The notes: generated from the sequence alone by a model not told the origin. 64,000 bases of DNA from Butyrivibrio sp. (GCA_017535785.1 JAFXTN010000009.1:1-64000); one strand, 5' to 3'. Shown: positions 25,662-35,748, counted from the stretch's first letter. Made by a program: numbers and translations.

Positions 25662-27029
25662 CTATTCTCTTCCGCTTGCTATGGCTTGTACTTTTACGTC
25701 GAGTTTTTTCATTGCTTCTTCCAAATTTTCTTTTTTCAGAAGAACATGTTGAAGCTCCTCTCCAAACGCAACTTTCACTTCTCTGCTGTTGTCTCCCCAG
25801 TCGTTATATGGGAAAAACATAAAATTATCCAATACGTCTTTTATCTCATCAAACTCTTTAGGCATTCCGAAATCCACATCCGTCAGATACGTCTTGCTTC
25901 CCGGACTGTCTCTCCAGAGCGCCTTCTGGCCATCGTAGCTTGCAAGTGCCTTTACTATATTCAGCGCTTCCTCTGTATGTTCACCGTATTTATTGACAGC
26001 TATTCCCGTATCACAGCCTCCTACGATAACGGGTATATTTCCGCTCGTACTTCCGTAAGGCATAGTTCCAATATTCATATTCGGGCAAAGTGACTTGATG
26101 TAGTTGTAATCTTCAGGTCCTGCAACAAGAAAAACACTTTTTCCTTCCGCAAACTCATGGATCGCCGCGTCCATATCAAACAGATATAAGTCGGAAGATA
26201 ACGCATTGTGATCGATCATCTTTTCCCAGTCTAAAAGATACGGATACAATTCTTCGTAAAAAGATGCATTGCCGTTCCTGAGCCTCAATCCGAAGGACTG
26301 TCCTTTAGGCGTATTGAAATATCCATCTGCCAAAAGAGCCAGTGCACAATTCGAAAGACGTTCTCCGTCTTTAAGTCCTGAGGTGATAGCCCTTCCGGGT
26401 TTGGATCTATTGATGTCATCGCATATACTCAGAAAACTGTCGTATGAAGTTGGCATACTCAGTCCGTATTCTTCATACAGATCTTTGTTGTAATAAAAGC
26501 ACTCATAAATACTTACGCTCGGTACGGCATAAACATTGTCCCTATAAGCAAATCCATATCTGGCTTCCCCGGTAAACGGGTAGCATGCTTCAGTAACCGG
26601 TACAAGATATCCGGCTCTGGCATATTTGCTCGTCATTTTCTGCGTAACAAAGATAATATCCGCTGCGCCGTTGTATGAGAGCTGTGAATCGATCACAGAC
26701 TCGTAGTTATCTCTCTGTATGTATTCATATTTGATGGTATATTCCGGAAAAGTTTCGGCAAGATACGCCTTAAGATTGATCAGGTAAGGTTCTTTTTGCC
26801 AACATGCAATCCTAATAACGCTTCCGGATTTATCCGTAAGCGTACTCTCATCTTGGCCTATTTCGACATTCTCTTCCTTGCCTGCTGACGAAACAGTTTT
26901 GCTCGTCCCGTCGGTCCCGGATCCATCCTGGTTCGAATCGGCTGCGTAACAACCGCATAGTCCCCCCGAAAAAACAAGCAATAACGTCAAGATACATACT
27001 AAGATATCGGTTAACTTCCTGCGCTTCAT
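25662..27029 (-). CDS. Extracellular solute-binding lipoprotein beside a hybrid kinase
   Basis: ABC-type family 1 binding protein of 455 residues from the ATG at 27029, chosen over a TTG eight codons upstream because GAGGG sits five bases before it. The lipobox is LCGC after a hydrophobic signal. The mature region contains RIACWQKEPYLINLKAYLAETFP and DIIFVTQKMTSKYARAGYLVP, as in sugar-type binding proteins. No permease or ATPase gene is nearby. The hybrid kinase starts 13 bases downstream, so I infer that it presents a ligand to the kinase sensor domain instead of, or as well as, a transporter. Confidence 0.87.
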   Translation of the reverse strand: MKRRKLTDILVCILTLLLVFSGGLCGCYAADSNQDGSGTDGTSKTVSSAGKEENVEIGQDESTLTDKSGSVIRIACWQKEPYLINLKAYLAETFPEYTIKYEYIQRDNYESVIDSQLSYNGAADIIFVTQKMTSKYARAGYLVPVTEACYPFTGEARYGFAYRDNVYAVPSVSIYECFYYNKDLYEEYGLSMPTSYDSFLSICDDINRSKPGRAITSGLKDGERLSNCALALLADGYFNTPKGQSFGLRLRNGNASFYEELYPYLLDWEKMIDHNALSSDLYLFDMDAAIHEFAEGKSVFLVAGPEDYNYIKSLCPNMNIGTMPYGSTSGNIPVIVGGCDTGIAVNKYGEHTEEALNIVKALASYDGQKALWRDSPGSKTYLTDVDFGMPKEFDEIKDVLDNFMFFPYNDWGDNSREVKVAFGEELQHVLLKKENLEEAMKKLDVKVQAIASGRE

Positions 27030-27057
27030 ACTTCCCTCATAAGATAAGCTCAAAGTA

Positions 27058-27564
27058 TTATCTCAACAGTATCTTTTTGACTTCTCCTGCATAAACAAAG
27101 TGATAATCACCGTCTTTATACAGTTCGTCTATTATATTTTTATCCACAAAGCAGTCCTGGTCAAAGCCCTGCTTGTATATGACTTTACAGGTTATAACTT
27201 CTCTGGCCTCATCAATAAAAGGAATCCCGTCATCATAATTGACGGTAAGCCTCGATCCGGCTATCTTATCCTCGTCTCTTCCCGAGACCATACTTAAATA
27301 CTTGAGCGCGCCTCTGTACTGATCCTGATCCATAAAGCTTATTGAATACTCGCCGGACTCATCAATACATTCAGCTGTGTATCTGCTCTTTCTGACAAAT
27401 ATAAAGGTGACTCTTTTGTTCCAAACATAACCGACTCCGCCCCATCCGGCGGCAACTGCATTGACTTTACCGTCCTTGATCGAAGATATGATTATCTTCT
27501 CTCCCACGAAACTGTAAGCGCCGTTTTCGATGTCTTCCGGGTTAACCGGTTGGAATACATGCAT
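27058..27564 (-). CDS. Flavin reductase family protein
   Basis: A 168-residue FMN-binding split-barrel protein. Family phrases are AVAAGWGGVGYVWNKR near 37-52, which forms the flavin site, and FIFVRKSRYTAECI, which is characteristic of anaerobe flavoproteins in this group. It uses NAD(P)H-derived electrons to reduce flavin, or acts as a flavoredoxin. AGGAGG lies before the ATG. It sits 26 bases after greA and about 30 before the binding protein gene. It may supply reducing power to the flavodiiron protein at the far end of the cluster; that link is inference. Confidence 0.88.
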   Translation of the reverse strand: MHVFQPVNPEDIENGAYSFVGEKIIISSIKDGKVNAVAAGWGGVGYVWNKRVTFIFVRKSRYTAECIDESGEYSISFMDQDQYRGALKYLSMVSGRDEDKIAGSRLTVNYDDGIPFIDEAREVITCKVIYKQGFDQDCFVDKNIIDELYKDGDYHFVYAGEVKKILLR

Positions 27565-27590
27565 AGATACCTCCTATCCGGAAATACTGC

Positions 27591-28094
27591 TTAAAAATCC
27601 CTTATCTTATCGTCGTCTGTCAGTCCAGTATTTTCGATATTTTTTATCGTTACACCGTAACTAAAATCATCGCTTACTTTAATAGTAACATGGTCTCCTA
27701 CCCTATGTCCAAGTAATTGTTTACCCAATGGAGACTCTATACTTATGAGACCTTTTAATGAATTTTGTCTCATTGTTGTCACTATTTTATATTTCTCTTC
27801 CGATTTATCTTCATCAAGTACCACGGTAACGGATTTATTCATTCCGACCTGGTCTTCCTTGCTGTTGTCGTCTATAACTTTGGCTGTTTTTATCATCCTC
27901 TCAAGGAATCTTATCCTGCTCTCATTCTGATTCTTGGCCTTTTTGGCTGCGTAATACTCAAAGTTTTCGGAAAGATCGCCCTGCGCTCTGGCTTCTTTAA
28001 CATGCTCAAGGAGTTCTTTTCTGACAACCACCTTGCGATGCTCGATCTCTCTTTCCATGTCTTCTATATCTTTTCTGGTCAATTCGTTGTTCAC
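27591..28094 (-). CDS. greA: Transcription elongation factor GreA
   Basis: Rescues backtracked RNA polymerase by stimulating transcript cleavage. The 167 residues have the N-terminal coiled coil with the tip motif DLSENFEYYAAKKAKNQNE, containing the acidic residues needed for cleavage. A C-terminal FKBP-like domain includes SPLGKQLLGHRVGD. The start codon is GTG at 28094, preceded by AGGGGG at good spacing. No terminator separates it from the flavin reductase gene, so read-through into the sensor cluster is possible. Confidence 0.94.
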   Translation of the reverse strand: MNNELTRKDIEDMEREIEHRKVVVRKELLEHVKEARAQGDLSENFEYYAAKKAKNQNESRIRFLERMIKTAKVIDDNSKEDQVGMNKSVTVVLDEDKSEEKYKIVTTMRQNSLKGLISIESPLGKQLLGHRVGDHVTIKVSDDFSYGVTIKNIENTGLTDDDKIRDF

Positions 28095-28115
28095 GTACTT
28101 TTCCCCCTTAAATGG

Positions 28116-28145
28116 AAAAACAGGCGAAGCTGTGGGCTTCGCCTG
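28116..28145 (-). terminator. Terminator of fba
   Basis: A 9-bp stem (CAGGCGAAG 28121-28129, CTTCGCCTG 28137-28145) followed on the minus strand by T5 at 28120-28116, between fba and greA. Confidence 0.88.
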
Positions 28146-28166
28146 CTGTAATGATTCTTAGTAAGA

Positions 28167-29030
28167 TCAAGCCTTTCCAACTGATCCGAAGAGTTCCATC
28201 TTCTCCTTAACTGTAGCCTTGATAGCATCAGCACCGGGAGCAAGAAGCTTACGAGGGTCAAATCCCTTACCTTCAAGATCCTTACCTGCCTCAACATACT
28301 TACGTGTTGCATCAGCGAATGAAAGCTGGCACTCTGTATTAACATTGATCTTGGAAACACCAAGTGTGATAGCCTTCTTGATCATGTCTGCAGGGATACC
28401 TGTGCCGCCGTGAAGAACGAGAGGCATAACACCTGTCTTCTGCTGAATAGCATCAAGAACGTCAAATCTAAGTCCCGGCCATCCTTCAGGATATTTACCG
28501 TGGATGTTACCGATACCTGCAGCGAGCATATCTACGCCAAGATCAGCGATTCTCTTACACTCATCGGGATCAGCACACTCACCCATTCCTACAACGCCGT
28601 CTTCCTCGCCGCCGATTGAACCAACCTCAGCCTCGATAGAAAGACCAAGATGATGAGCTACGTTAACAAGCTCTGTTGTCTTAGCAACGTTCTCATCGAT
28701 ATCATAGTGAGAACCATCAAACATGATTGATGTGAAGCCTGCTTCGATACACTTATAACATCCGTCGTATGTACCGTGGTCTAAGTGAAGAGCTACGGGA
28801 ACTGTAATTCCGAGGTTCTTGTCCATCTCTCTAACCATAGCAGCTACTGTGCTGAAGCCTGTCATATACTTACCTGCACCCTCAGATACACCGAGGATAA
28901 CGGGTGAATTAAGCTCCTGAGCTGTTAAAAGAATTGACTTTGTCCACTCAAGGTTGTTGATGTTGAACTGTCCTACTGCGTAGTGACCTTCTTTTGCTTT
29001 TACAAGCATGTCTTTTGCGGATACTAACAT
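28167..29030 (-). CDS. fba: Class II fructose-1,6-bisphosphate aldolase
   Basis: Glycolytic, metal-dependent aldolase acting on fructose-1,6-bisphosphate in the cytoplasm. In 287 residues the zinc ligands are visible in ALHLDHGTYDGC (the HLDH catalytic Asp and His), SIEAEVGSIGG and VLHGGTGIP. The phosphate site is NVNTECQLSF. Length is typical of the class IIB form. TAAGGAG lies before the ATG. It stands alone between the GH13 gene and its own terminator. A tagatose-bisphosphate aldolase is an alternative of the same fold. Confidence 0.93.
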   Translation of the reverse strand: MLVSAKDMLVKAKEGHYAVGQFNINNLEWTKSILLTAQELNSPVILGVSEGAGKYMTGFSTVAAMVREMDKNLGITVPVALHLDHGTYDGCYKCIEAGFTSIMFDGSHYDIDENVAKTTELVNVAHHLGLSIEAEVGSIGGEEDGVVGMGECADPDECKRIADLGVDMLAAGIGNIHGKYPEGWPGLRFDVLDAIQQKTGVMPLVLHGGTGIPADMIKKAITLGVSKINVNTECQLSFADATRKYVEAGKDLEGKGFDPRKLLAPGADAIKATVKEKMELFGSVGKA

Positions 29031-29157
29031 AGTTTTTCTCCTTACTTATATTTATTTATTTTTTGTGGACACACTTTCTTACGTTCCTGTGCCCTAATAA
29101 ACGACTAAGACTATTATATACTGACCTTCGCCAAAAATAAAGTTAAACCTTTCACAA

Positions 29158-31251
29158 TCAGCCGAAATCAATGAAGTTGTCAGCCCAGAATTCTTCTGAG
29201 GTTACAGGCGATGTGCTATCGTATCTCAGCACCATTCCTGACTTCCTTGACAGTGTAACTGTGAGAATGCCGTTTTTAGCTCTATCCTGTCCCGATCCAA
29301 CAATAAATCCAAGACTGTCTGTCTGGATCATATTGGTAAGCGCCGCATCAGCGGGCATTCCTGTAGGAGTTATGTCTATCTCTTTGGTCACTTCAAAATC
29401 ATTGTTATTGATGATGATTATAGAAACCGCCGCCCTGTTGAAGCGTCCGTATGCAATGAAATTGGTGTCGGCGTAAAGCTCTTTTATCGATCCGAGCTTA
29501 AGCTCCGAACAGCTCTTGCGAATCTTTATCATCTGCTTGTGGAACTCGAGCATCTCCGTATCCTCTTTTCCCCAAGGATAGGTTCTTCTGTTGTCCGGAT
29601 CCGTAAAGCCGCAAAGTCCGACCTCATCGCCATAGTAGATTGTAGGTGCGCCCGGCCATGTCATCTGTATCATGACTGCCTCTCTCATAACAGGCTTACT
29701 TATACCCGTATCGGCAGATGAAGCCATGAGCGTGTTGCTCCTTCCGACCTTCTGGCTGGTTCTGGTTAGGAACCTTGAGTGATCGTGGTTGGAAAGCTGG
29801 TTCATCGCGGTATATAAAGAAGGCATGCTGAAATTCTCGCCGCCGGCATATAACATGGTGTCAAAAAACTCTCTGGCGTTACCCACTCTTATCGGCATAA
29901 ACTTGTCGCTGTGCTTGTCCATTCCTGTGAGGAACCAGGTCACAGGCTCCATGAATGCGTCATAGTTCATGACAGTATCCCACTCATCGCCCATCATCCA
30001 ATCCCTTGAAGGTCCGTACTGCTCAGCTATGATGATCGCGTTGGGGTTGGCCTTTTTGACCTCTTCCCTAAATCTCTTCCAGAAATGATGATTGTACTCC
30101 GGTGAATGCCCAAGGTCCGCAGCAACATCAAGTCTCCAACCGTCTGCATTGTACGGCGCAGACACCCACTTTCTTCCGATTCCGAGAATATATTCTTCAA
30201 GCTCTCTTGAGCCCTCATAGTTCAATTTTGGTAGCGTATCGTAGCCCCACCATCCGTCATAATCTCCGTTATAAGGCCAGTTTCCGCCACTGAACGAAAA
30301 ATAATCATGATAAGGGCTGTTCTCTTCTACATACGCACCCTTTTCATAACCTTTTTTATTCTCATAGATGCGCTCTCTATCAAGCCACTTGTTAAACGAG
30401 CCGCAGTGATTGAACACACCGTCAAGAATAACCTTTATCTTTCTTGCATGAGCTTCTTTTACAAGCTTTGCAAAAAGCGCGTCGCTCGCCTCAAGGTTCT
30501 TCTTGCTGGTCACTCTGCTTATATATTTGGTCGCATGGGTATTGTCCGTATCATGCTTATCGAGTACTTCGCCGCCATCCTCAATGATGACTCCGAAATG
30601 AGGATCGATATGGTCATAATCCTGTATGTCATATTTATGGCTTGAAGGAGATACAAAGAGAGGATTGAAATAAATAGCCTCTATTCCGAGATCCTTAAGA
30701 TAATCAAGCTTATCAATAACGCCCTGAAGATCTCCGCCGTAAAACTTGACAAAATCATGCTCAGCGTTAGGATAAGCCTCCCATTTATCTATATGTTCAA
30801 CGTTCATGCCGTTGTAAGAATATTCATTGGTAACTACGTCATTGCCCTTATCGCCGTTGTAGAATCTCTCGACAAAGATCTGGTACATGACCGCACCTTT
30901 GGCCCACTTTGGAGTCATAAATCCGGGATATACCCTAAAGAGCATGCTGTCCATGATATCATTTACAACACCTCTCTTGTCATAGCGATAAAAGCTTCCG
31001 TCTTTTCCTCTTATTTCAAAGTAATAATCGATAGGTTCTGTTCCCGCGCTTATGGAGACATCATAATAATCGAAATCATCCGCAGTCTCGGAAAGAGACA
31101 TCTTGTATCTTTCTTTCCTGAGAACAAGTGTGATCTCTTCGGCATCCCCCTTGGCGCATCTGAATCTTATGTCGGTTGTTCTGTTTTTATCTGGTTCGGC
31201 AGGCCTTAGATAATCCAAGGTCATGTCATGAAACAATACTTTTGTGTTCAT
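29158..31251 (-). CDS. Glycoside hydrolase family 13 (neopullulanase/alpha-amylase-like)
   Basis: Alpha-glucan-degrading enzyme without signal peptide, so probably cytoplasmic and acting on imported maltodextrins or glycogen. The start at 31251 (697 residues) follows AAGGG; a longer frame begins inside a terminator and is rejected. An N-terminal beta domain (about 1-110, CBM34-like) precedes the barrel. Catalytic signs are GWRLDVAADLGH (nucleophile Asp), IIAEQYGPS (acid Glu) and QLSNHDHSR (transition-state Asp). YQIFVERFYNGD and YFNPLFVSPSSHKYD are typical of the neopullulanase/cyclomaltodextrinase group. Confidence 0.92.
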   Translation of the reverse strand: MNTKVLFHDMTLDYLRPAEPDKNRTTDIRFRCAKGDAEEITLVLRKERYKMSLSETADDFDYYDVSISAGTEPIDYYFEIRGKDGSFYRYDKRGVVNDIMDSMLFRVYPGFMTPKWAKGAVMYQIFVERFYNGDKGNDVVTNEYSYNGMNVEHIDKWEAYPNAEHDFVKFYGGDLQGVIDKLDYLKDLGIEAIYFNPLFVSPSSHKYDIQDYDHIDPHFGVIIEDGGEVLDKHDTDNTHATKYISRVTSKKNLEASDALFAKLVKEAHARKIKVILDGVFNHCGSFNKWLDRERIYENKKGYEKGAYVEENSPYHDYFSFSGGNWPYNGDYDGWWGYDTLPKLNYEGSRELEEYILGIGRKWVSAPYNADGWRLDVAADLGHSPEYNHHFWKRFREEVKKANPNAIIIAEQYGPSRDWMMGDEWDTVMNYDAFMEPVTWFLTGMDKHSDKFMPIRVGNAREFFDTMLYAGGENFSMPSLYTAMNQLSNHDHSRFLTRTSQKVGRSNTLMASSADTGISKPVMREAVMIQMTWPGAPTIYYGDEVGLCGFTDPDNRRTYPWGKEDTEMLEFHKQMIKIRKSCSELKLGSIKELYADTNFIAYGRFNRAAVSIIIINNNDFEVTKEIDITPTGMPADAALTNMIQTDSLGFIVGSGQDRAKNGILTVTLSRKSGMVLRYDSTSPVTSEEFWADNFIDFG

Positions 31252-31300
31252 ACGTTTTCCCTTAATTATGGAATAATTGGGATAAAAACCCATATAATGC

Positions 31301-31329
31301 AAAAAAGACAGCGGGGAGCTGTCTTTTTT
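31301..31329. terminator. Bidirectional terminator between ftsH and GH13 genes
   Basis: AAAAAAGACAGC (31301-31312) pairs with GCTGTCTTTTTT (31318-31329) around a five-base loop. On the minus strand it ends the ftsH-side transcript about 150 bases after ftsH. The bases between it and ftsH hold nothing I can name. Confidence 0.85.
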
Positions 31330-31485
31330 AGAGAAGGTATTTCTTTCTTATGGGGTATAGCAAAAAACTATATAATGTATTGGGGGGTTACGCATATTAT
31401 ACTAACATCCACCCAACCCCGCGTAAAGGCTAATACTTCACAAATTTGTCAAAAACAGCTATGGTTTTTTGTGCATGTTGCACAA

Positions 31486-33345
31486 TCAAATTTCTATATT
31501 CACTTCGCATTCGATATCATGCCCTTCAAACAGAGCCTCGAACTCTTCGCGTCCTATCTTCTCCTTCTCTATGAGGAGCTCAGCGCTTGAGTGAAGGATA
31601 TCCTCATACTTAAGGATGATCTCTTTAGCTCTTGCATAGCACTTGTCGATTATAGTCTTTACTTCCTGGTCGATCTCACCCGCCATAAGCTCACTGTGCT
31701 TCTTGTTGTGTGAGATATCATATCCGATGAATACATCTTCTTCGTTCTCATCGTAGTTGATAACACCGATCTTCTTTGACATACCGTACTTGGTTACCAT
31801 GCCTCTTGCTTCGCTTGTAGCTTTTCCGATATCGCTTACGGCTCCGGTAGTGATGTCACCGAAGATTATCTCTTCTGCGATCCTTCCGCCGAGCGCAACC
31901 ATGATATCCTGAAGCATTCTGCTCTTAGTAATGTGCATGTCGTCATTCTCGGAAATAGGCATTGTATAACCTGCTGCCCCAACTCCTGTAGGGATAACGG
32001 ATATAGTATGAACAGGTCCGACATCCGGAAGAACATGGAAGAGGATAGCGTGTCCCGCCTCATGATATGCGGTGATCTTCTTATCCTTATCTGTAATGAT
32101 CCTGCTTCTCTTCTCGGTTCCTATTCCAACCTGCGTAAATGCTCTGTTGACATCCGCCTGATCGATATATGCCCTGCTCTCTACCGCAGCGTTGATCGCC
32201 GCTTCGTTTAAGAGATTCTCAAGATCTGCTCCGGTAAAGCCTGCTGTTGTTCTTGCAAGTCCCTTGAGATCCACGTCGCTTCCGAGCGGCTTGTTCTTGG
32301 AATGAACCTTAAGGATAGCCTCTCTTTCTCCGACATCGGGTCTTGTAACAGTGATCTTTCTATCAAATCTTCCGGGTCTTAAGATAGCCGGATCAAGGAT
32401 ATCAACTCTGTTTGTAGCAGCCATTACGATGATGCCCTCGTTGACACCAAAGCCGTCCATCTCAACCAGCATCTGGTTAAGTGTCTGCTCTCTCTCATCG
32501 TGGCCACCGCCCATACCTGTACCACGGCGCCTTGCAACCGCGTCGATCTCGTCTATGAAAATGATACAAGGAGCATTCTTCTTGGCTTCGCCAAAAAGGT
32601 CTCTTACTCTGGATGCACCTACACCGACAAACATCTCTACGAAGTCAGAACCTGAAATACTAAAGAAAGGAACTCCTGCTTCTCCTGCAACCGCTCTCGC
32701 AAGAAGGGTCTTACCTGTACCGGGTGCACCTTCAAGAAGCACTCCCTTGGGGATCCTTGCTCCTACCTTAGTGAATTTCTCAGGTGATTTTAAAAACTGA
32801 ATGATCTCATGGAGCTGCTCTTTTTCTTCATTAAGTCCCGCAACATCCGCAAGTCTTGTCTTATTTTCCTCTGCAACGGAGAGTTTTGCTCTGCTCTTTC
32901 CGAAGTTCATCATTCGGCTGTTGCCCGCGCTTCCGGCCTGCATGTTGCTTATCATGGAGAATACAAATACCATGACGATAAGTCCGACTATCACGGGAAT
33001 TATTCCGTTTATAAGAATGTTCTCGGAAGGTATATCTTTTACCTCAACCTGAACATCTTTTCCTGTTACTATATCCTCGACCTCGGTAACATCAGTCGTG
33101 TAAAAAGACTTATCGTTACTTCCGTCTTTGAAGCTTACTCTTACCGATCCCGTCGGGGTCTCAGAGTTGGGCAGGATCTCAACATATGCGATTCTTCCGG
33201 CTTCTACGTCCTGTATGAACTCATTTCTTGAATAAGAGTATGTCTCTTTAGCAAAAAATGATCTTCCGTATTCCAGAAACACAACGGCCAAAAGTAAAAT
33301 GACCACAAATAAAAATATAGGATTATAGCTTCTATTTCGATTCAA
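31486..33345 (-). CDS. ftsH: ATP-dependent zinc metalloprotease FtsH
   Basis: Membrane protease that degrades unassembled or damaged membrane and regulatory proteins. The 619 residues have two N-terminal membrane segments around a short extracytoplasmic domain. The AAA module has Walker A GAPGTGKT, Walker [12 protein letters not shown] and second region of homology [19 protein letters not shown]. The zinc protease domain has HEAGH. The start codon is TTG at 33345 with GAGGGAGAG upstream. It follows hpt by 42 bases in the conserved tilS-hpt-ftsH order. Confidence 0.95.
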   Translation of the reverse strand: MNRNRSYNPIFLFVVILLLAVVFLEYGRSFFAKETYSYSRNEFIQDVEAGRIAYVEILPNSETPTGSVRVSFKDGSNDKSFYTTDVTEVEDIVTGKDVQVEVKDIPSENILINGIIPVIVGLIVMVFVFSMISNMQAGSAGNSRMMNFGKSRAKLSVAEENKTRLADVAGLNEEKEQLHEIIQFLKSPEKFTKVGARIPKGVLLEGAPGTGKTLLARAVAGEAGVPFFSISGSDFVEMFVGVGASRVRDLFGEAKKNAPCIIFIDEIDAVARRRGTGMGGGHDEREQTLNQMLVEMDGFGVNEGIIVMAATNRVDILDPAILRPGRFDRKITVTRPDVGEREAILKVHSKNKPLGSDVDLKGLARTTAGFTGADLENLLNEAAINAAVESRAYIDQADVNRAFTQVGIGTEKRSRIITDKDKKITAYHEAGHAILFHVLPDVGPVHTISVIPTGVGAAGYTMPISENDDMHITKSRMLQDIMVALGGRIAEEIIFGDITTGAVSDIGKATSEARGMVTKYGMSKKIGVINYDENEEDVFIGYDISHNKKHSELMAGEIDQEVKTIIDKCYARAKEIILKYEDILHSSAELLIEKEKIGREEFEALFEGHDIECEVNIEI

Positions 33346-33387
33346 ATTGTTTACTCTCCCTCGGTTTACTTTTTGGTATTGTGTTCA

Positions 33388-33912
33388 TCAGTTGAACTCA
33401 ACCACTCCGATGTAAGGAAGGTTACGATATCTCTGATCGTAATCAAGACCGTAGCCTACAACGAACTCATCGGGGATCTCAAATCCCGTATAATCCACCT
33501 TTACATCTGTAACTCTTCGCTCAGGCTTATCAAGGAGCGTGCAAAGCTTGATGCTTGCTGGTCCTCTGTCTCCGAGCATCTTTATAAGGTATGACAGTGT
33601 TCTTCCCGAATCAACGATATCCTCAACAATAAGTACATGTCTGTCCTTAAGAGGTTCATCAAGGTCCTTTACGATCTTAACTACTCCGCTTGACTTTGTT
33701 GAGCTTCCGTAACTTGATGCAGACATAAAGTCCATAGTCACAGGGATCGAAATGCGCTTAGCAAGCTCGCACATGAAGAATACGCCGCCCTTGAGCACGC
33801 ATACAAGATGTACTGTTTCTCCCGCATAATCTCTGCTGATAGCATCCCCAAGCTCCTTGATCCTCTTATCAACTTCCTCTTCTGTCAATAAAACTCGAAC
33901 TGATTCAGCCAC
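33388..33912 (-). CDS. hpt: Hypoxanthine phosphoribosyltransferase
   Basis: Purine salvage enzyme converting hypoxanthine or guanine plus PRPP to IMP or GMP. The PRPP-binding motif is VLIVEDIVDSGRTL, and VCVLKGGVFFMCEL and RNLPYIGVVEFN are family ends. I chose GTG at 33912 (174 residues) because GGAGGA lies about seven bases upstream; the in-frame TTG at 33927 falls within that site. This start overlaps the tilS stop by eight bases, so translation is coupled. Confidence 0.93.
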   Translation of the reverse strand: MAESVRVLLTEEEVDKRIKELGDAISRDYAGETVHLVCVLKGGVFFMCELAKRISIPVTMDFMSASSYGSSTKSSGVVKIVKDLDEPLKDRHVLIVEDIVDSGRTLSYLIKMLGDRGPASIKLCTLLDKPERRVTDVKVDYTGFEIPDEFVVGYGLDYDQRYRNLPYIGVVEFN

Positions 33913-35341
33913 TGTTTTTTCCTCCAAAAATAATATTTATAGCCAAAATACGATCCGTATCTTCACTTATCTTAGCCTTGCTGCTCATCCTGTAGCCCGG
34001 AACCCAAAGAACATGGTCTCCGTCAGCCAGAACGTAGAGCTCATCGCGCTCATTGGCCGGAATTTTGGCATCCGTCATAAACTTTGAAAGCATCTTTTTG
34101 CAATCCCGGTCGTCCATATCAATATAGATGTGATCATCTTTTCTTCTGCGTCTAAAAACGGCTGTCTGTATTCTATCACAATCAAACCATTTAGTATATG
34201 TATCAGACGGAATAGCGTCCTCTTTTCGCCTCTTTATGATCGACACGTTCGCAGAGCCAAGTCCCGGTATTTCATAAGTCCTGCTGCCCTTAGTAAGCTC
34301 ATCCGTATCCAAGACGATCTCACTCTCCCTGTCAAAAGAGCTGTCGGCTCCCCGTTCACTCTTTTTACTGATAATAAGTTTATTATACTGCCTAATTGCG
34401 CTAAGCATATACGGAAAATCTTTACTTTTGGTGCCTTCCGTATCATCCGCAAGCTCAATAAGCGCCTCGATATGCGAAGAGGTGATATCTTTCCTGTTTG
34501 GAGTAAGATACTCAAAGCATTTTAATACGACGTTTTCCTTGATGATCTTTGGAAGCGCCTTAAGCTTTTTAGTATCAAGCTCTATCTTGCCTTTTCCGCA
34601 TGATACTTCCTTTTTAAAAAAGTCCTCAGCCACACTTCTGATATATTCATCTGCTTCTGCGAATCTCTCCGCCGCTCTGCTCAGATTCTCCGCGGCGCTT
34701 TCATTTATCTCTTTTTCTGCATAGGGGATCAACACGTTTCTGATCTTATTTCTTGTATGGATGTTTTCTTCATTGGTAGCGTCCGTGCAATAAGAAAGCT
34801 CTTTTTCCTTGAGATAATCCTCTATCTCCTGCCTGGTAACGCACAGTAGCGGCCTGATCACATTGTCTCTCTTAGGTCTTATAGCGCCCGCGCCATGTAT
34901 ACCGCTTCCTCTCATGAGATTGTGCAAAAGAGTCTCCGCAGCATCGTTTCTGTGATGAGCTACCGCGATCTTGGTTGCTCCGTTTCTTTTGGCATAAGTC
35001 TCGAAAGCCTCATATCTTATCTTCCTGCCGGCTTCCTCTTCCGTGAGCTTATTTTCCTTGGCATAAAGAGGAACGTTCTCCTCGACAAGGATATATTCAA
35101 TATCCCTCTCCTTGCAGAAATCTCTTGTAAAAGAGGCATCTTCTCCGGCTTCTTCTCTGATCCCATGATTGACGTGAAGCGCGCAAAGTTCTATTCCAAG
35201 GAGCTTTTTAAGCTCATACAAAACAGTGATAAGCGCTGTGGAATCGGCTCCTCCGGAAAACCCCACAAGGATCTTGTCGTTCGAGGCCAGAAGGTCATTT
35301 TTTCTTATGAAATTAAGTACTTTATTTTCAAACCCGTTCAT
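33905..35341 (-). CDS. tilS: tRNA(Ile)-lysidine synthase TilS
   Basis: Modifies C34 of the CAU-anticodon tRNA-Ile to lysidine so that it reads AUA. In 478 residues the N-terminal ATP pyrophosphatase loop is GFSGGADSTAL (about 28-38), with ALHVNHGIREEA and AVAHHRNDAAETLLHNLMRGSG following as in the family. The C-terminal TilS-C domain ends DGDHVLWVPGYRMSSKAKI. It starts after a weak hairpin behind divIC and overlaps hpt. Gene order divIC-tilS-hpt-ftsH is the standard Firmicute arrangement. Confidence 0.94.
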   Translation of the reverse strand: MNGFENKVLNFIRKNDLLASNDKILVGFSGGADSTALITVLYELKKLLGIELCALHVNHGIREEAGEDASFTRDFCKERDIEYILVEENVPLYAKENKLTEEEAGRKIRYEAFETYAKRNGATKIAVAHHRNDAAETLLHNLMRGSGIHGAGAIRPKRDNVIRPLLCVTRQEIEDYLKEKELSYCTDATNEENIHTRNKIRNVLIPYAEKEINESAAENLSRAAERFAEADEYIRSVAEDFFKKEVSCGKGKIELDTKKLKALPKIIKENVVLKCFEYLTPNRKDITSSHIEALIELADDTEGTKSKDFPYMLSAIRQYNKLIISKKSERGADSSFDRESEIVLDTDELTKGSRTYEIPGLGSANVSIIKRRKEDAIPSDTYTKWFDCDRIQTAVFRRRRKDDHIYIDMDDRDCKKMLSKFMTDAKIPANERDELYVLADGDHVLWVPGYRMSSKAKISEDTDRILAINIIFGGKNSG

Positions 35342-35377
35342 AGTCCTCTTTTATAAAAAACAATTCTTAGGATAGAA

Positions 35378-35420
35378 ACAGCGCAGACACATACGTAATC
35401 CGTACCGTTGTCTGCGCTGT
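35378..35420 (-). terminator. Hairpin between divIC and tilS
   Basis: A perfect 11-bp inverted repeat (35378-35388, 35410-35420) with a 21-base loop, followed on the minus strand only by TTTCTATCC. The weak T-run suggests partial termination or mRNA processing. Confidence 0.55.
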
Positions 35421-35436
35421 ATTACACAAGTTTCAG

Positions 35437-35748
35437 TCATCTGTCTTCATTTCTGAAGATGATCTCTCCGGGATACACAAGACCCAATTTGTCCTTGGCT
35501 GTATCCTCTTTGAATTTGCGTGTCTGCGTGTATCGTTCAAATTCAGCAATATCTTCGCTTCTGAGCTGCTCAGCCTCGATCTGCGCCTGCAGATATTCCT
35601 CTTTAGCCTGCAGATCAGCGGCTTTGCGCATAAGTCCCACGCTCTTGACCGAAACTACGGTCACGAGTATAAGAACTACGATGCTGGCCCACGCAATTCC
35701 TGCTCTATTCTGAAAACGACGCCTTTTATAGCGTGCCCTTGCTGCCAT
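35437..35748 (-). CDS. divIC: Septum formation initiator, DivIC/FtsB family
   Basis: Small bitopic division protein, 103 residues. It has a very basic cytoplasmic N terminus (about 1-15), one membrane helix (GIAWASIVVLILVTVVSV) and a periplasm-side coiled coil, LMRKAADLQAKEEYLQAQIE. The short C-terminal domain contains KLGLVYPGEIIF, the usual DivIC/FtsB ending. It would join the FtsL-FtsB-type complex at the septum. It lies downstream of rqcP, as in other Firmicutes, and upstream of tilS. Confidence 0.9.
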   Translation of the reverse strand: MAARARYKRRRFQNRAGIAWASIVVLILVTVVSVKSVGLMRKAADLQAKEEYLQAQIEAEQLRSEDIAEFERYTQTRKFKEDTAKDKLGLVYPGEIIFRNEDR

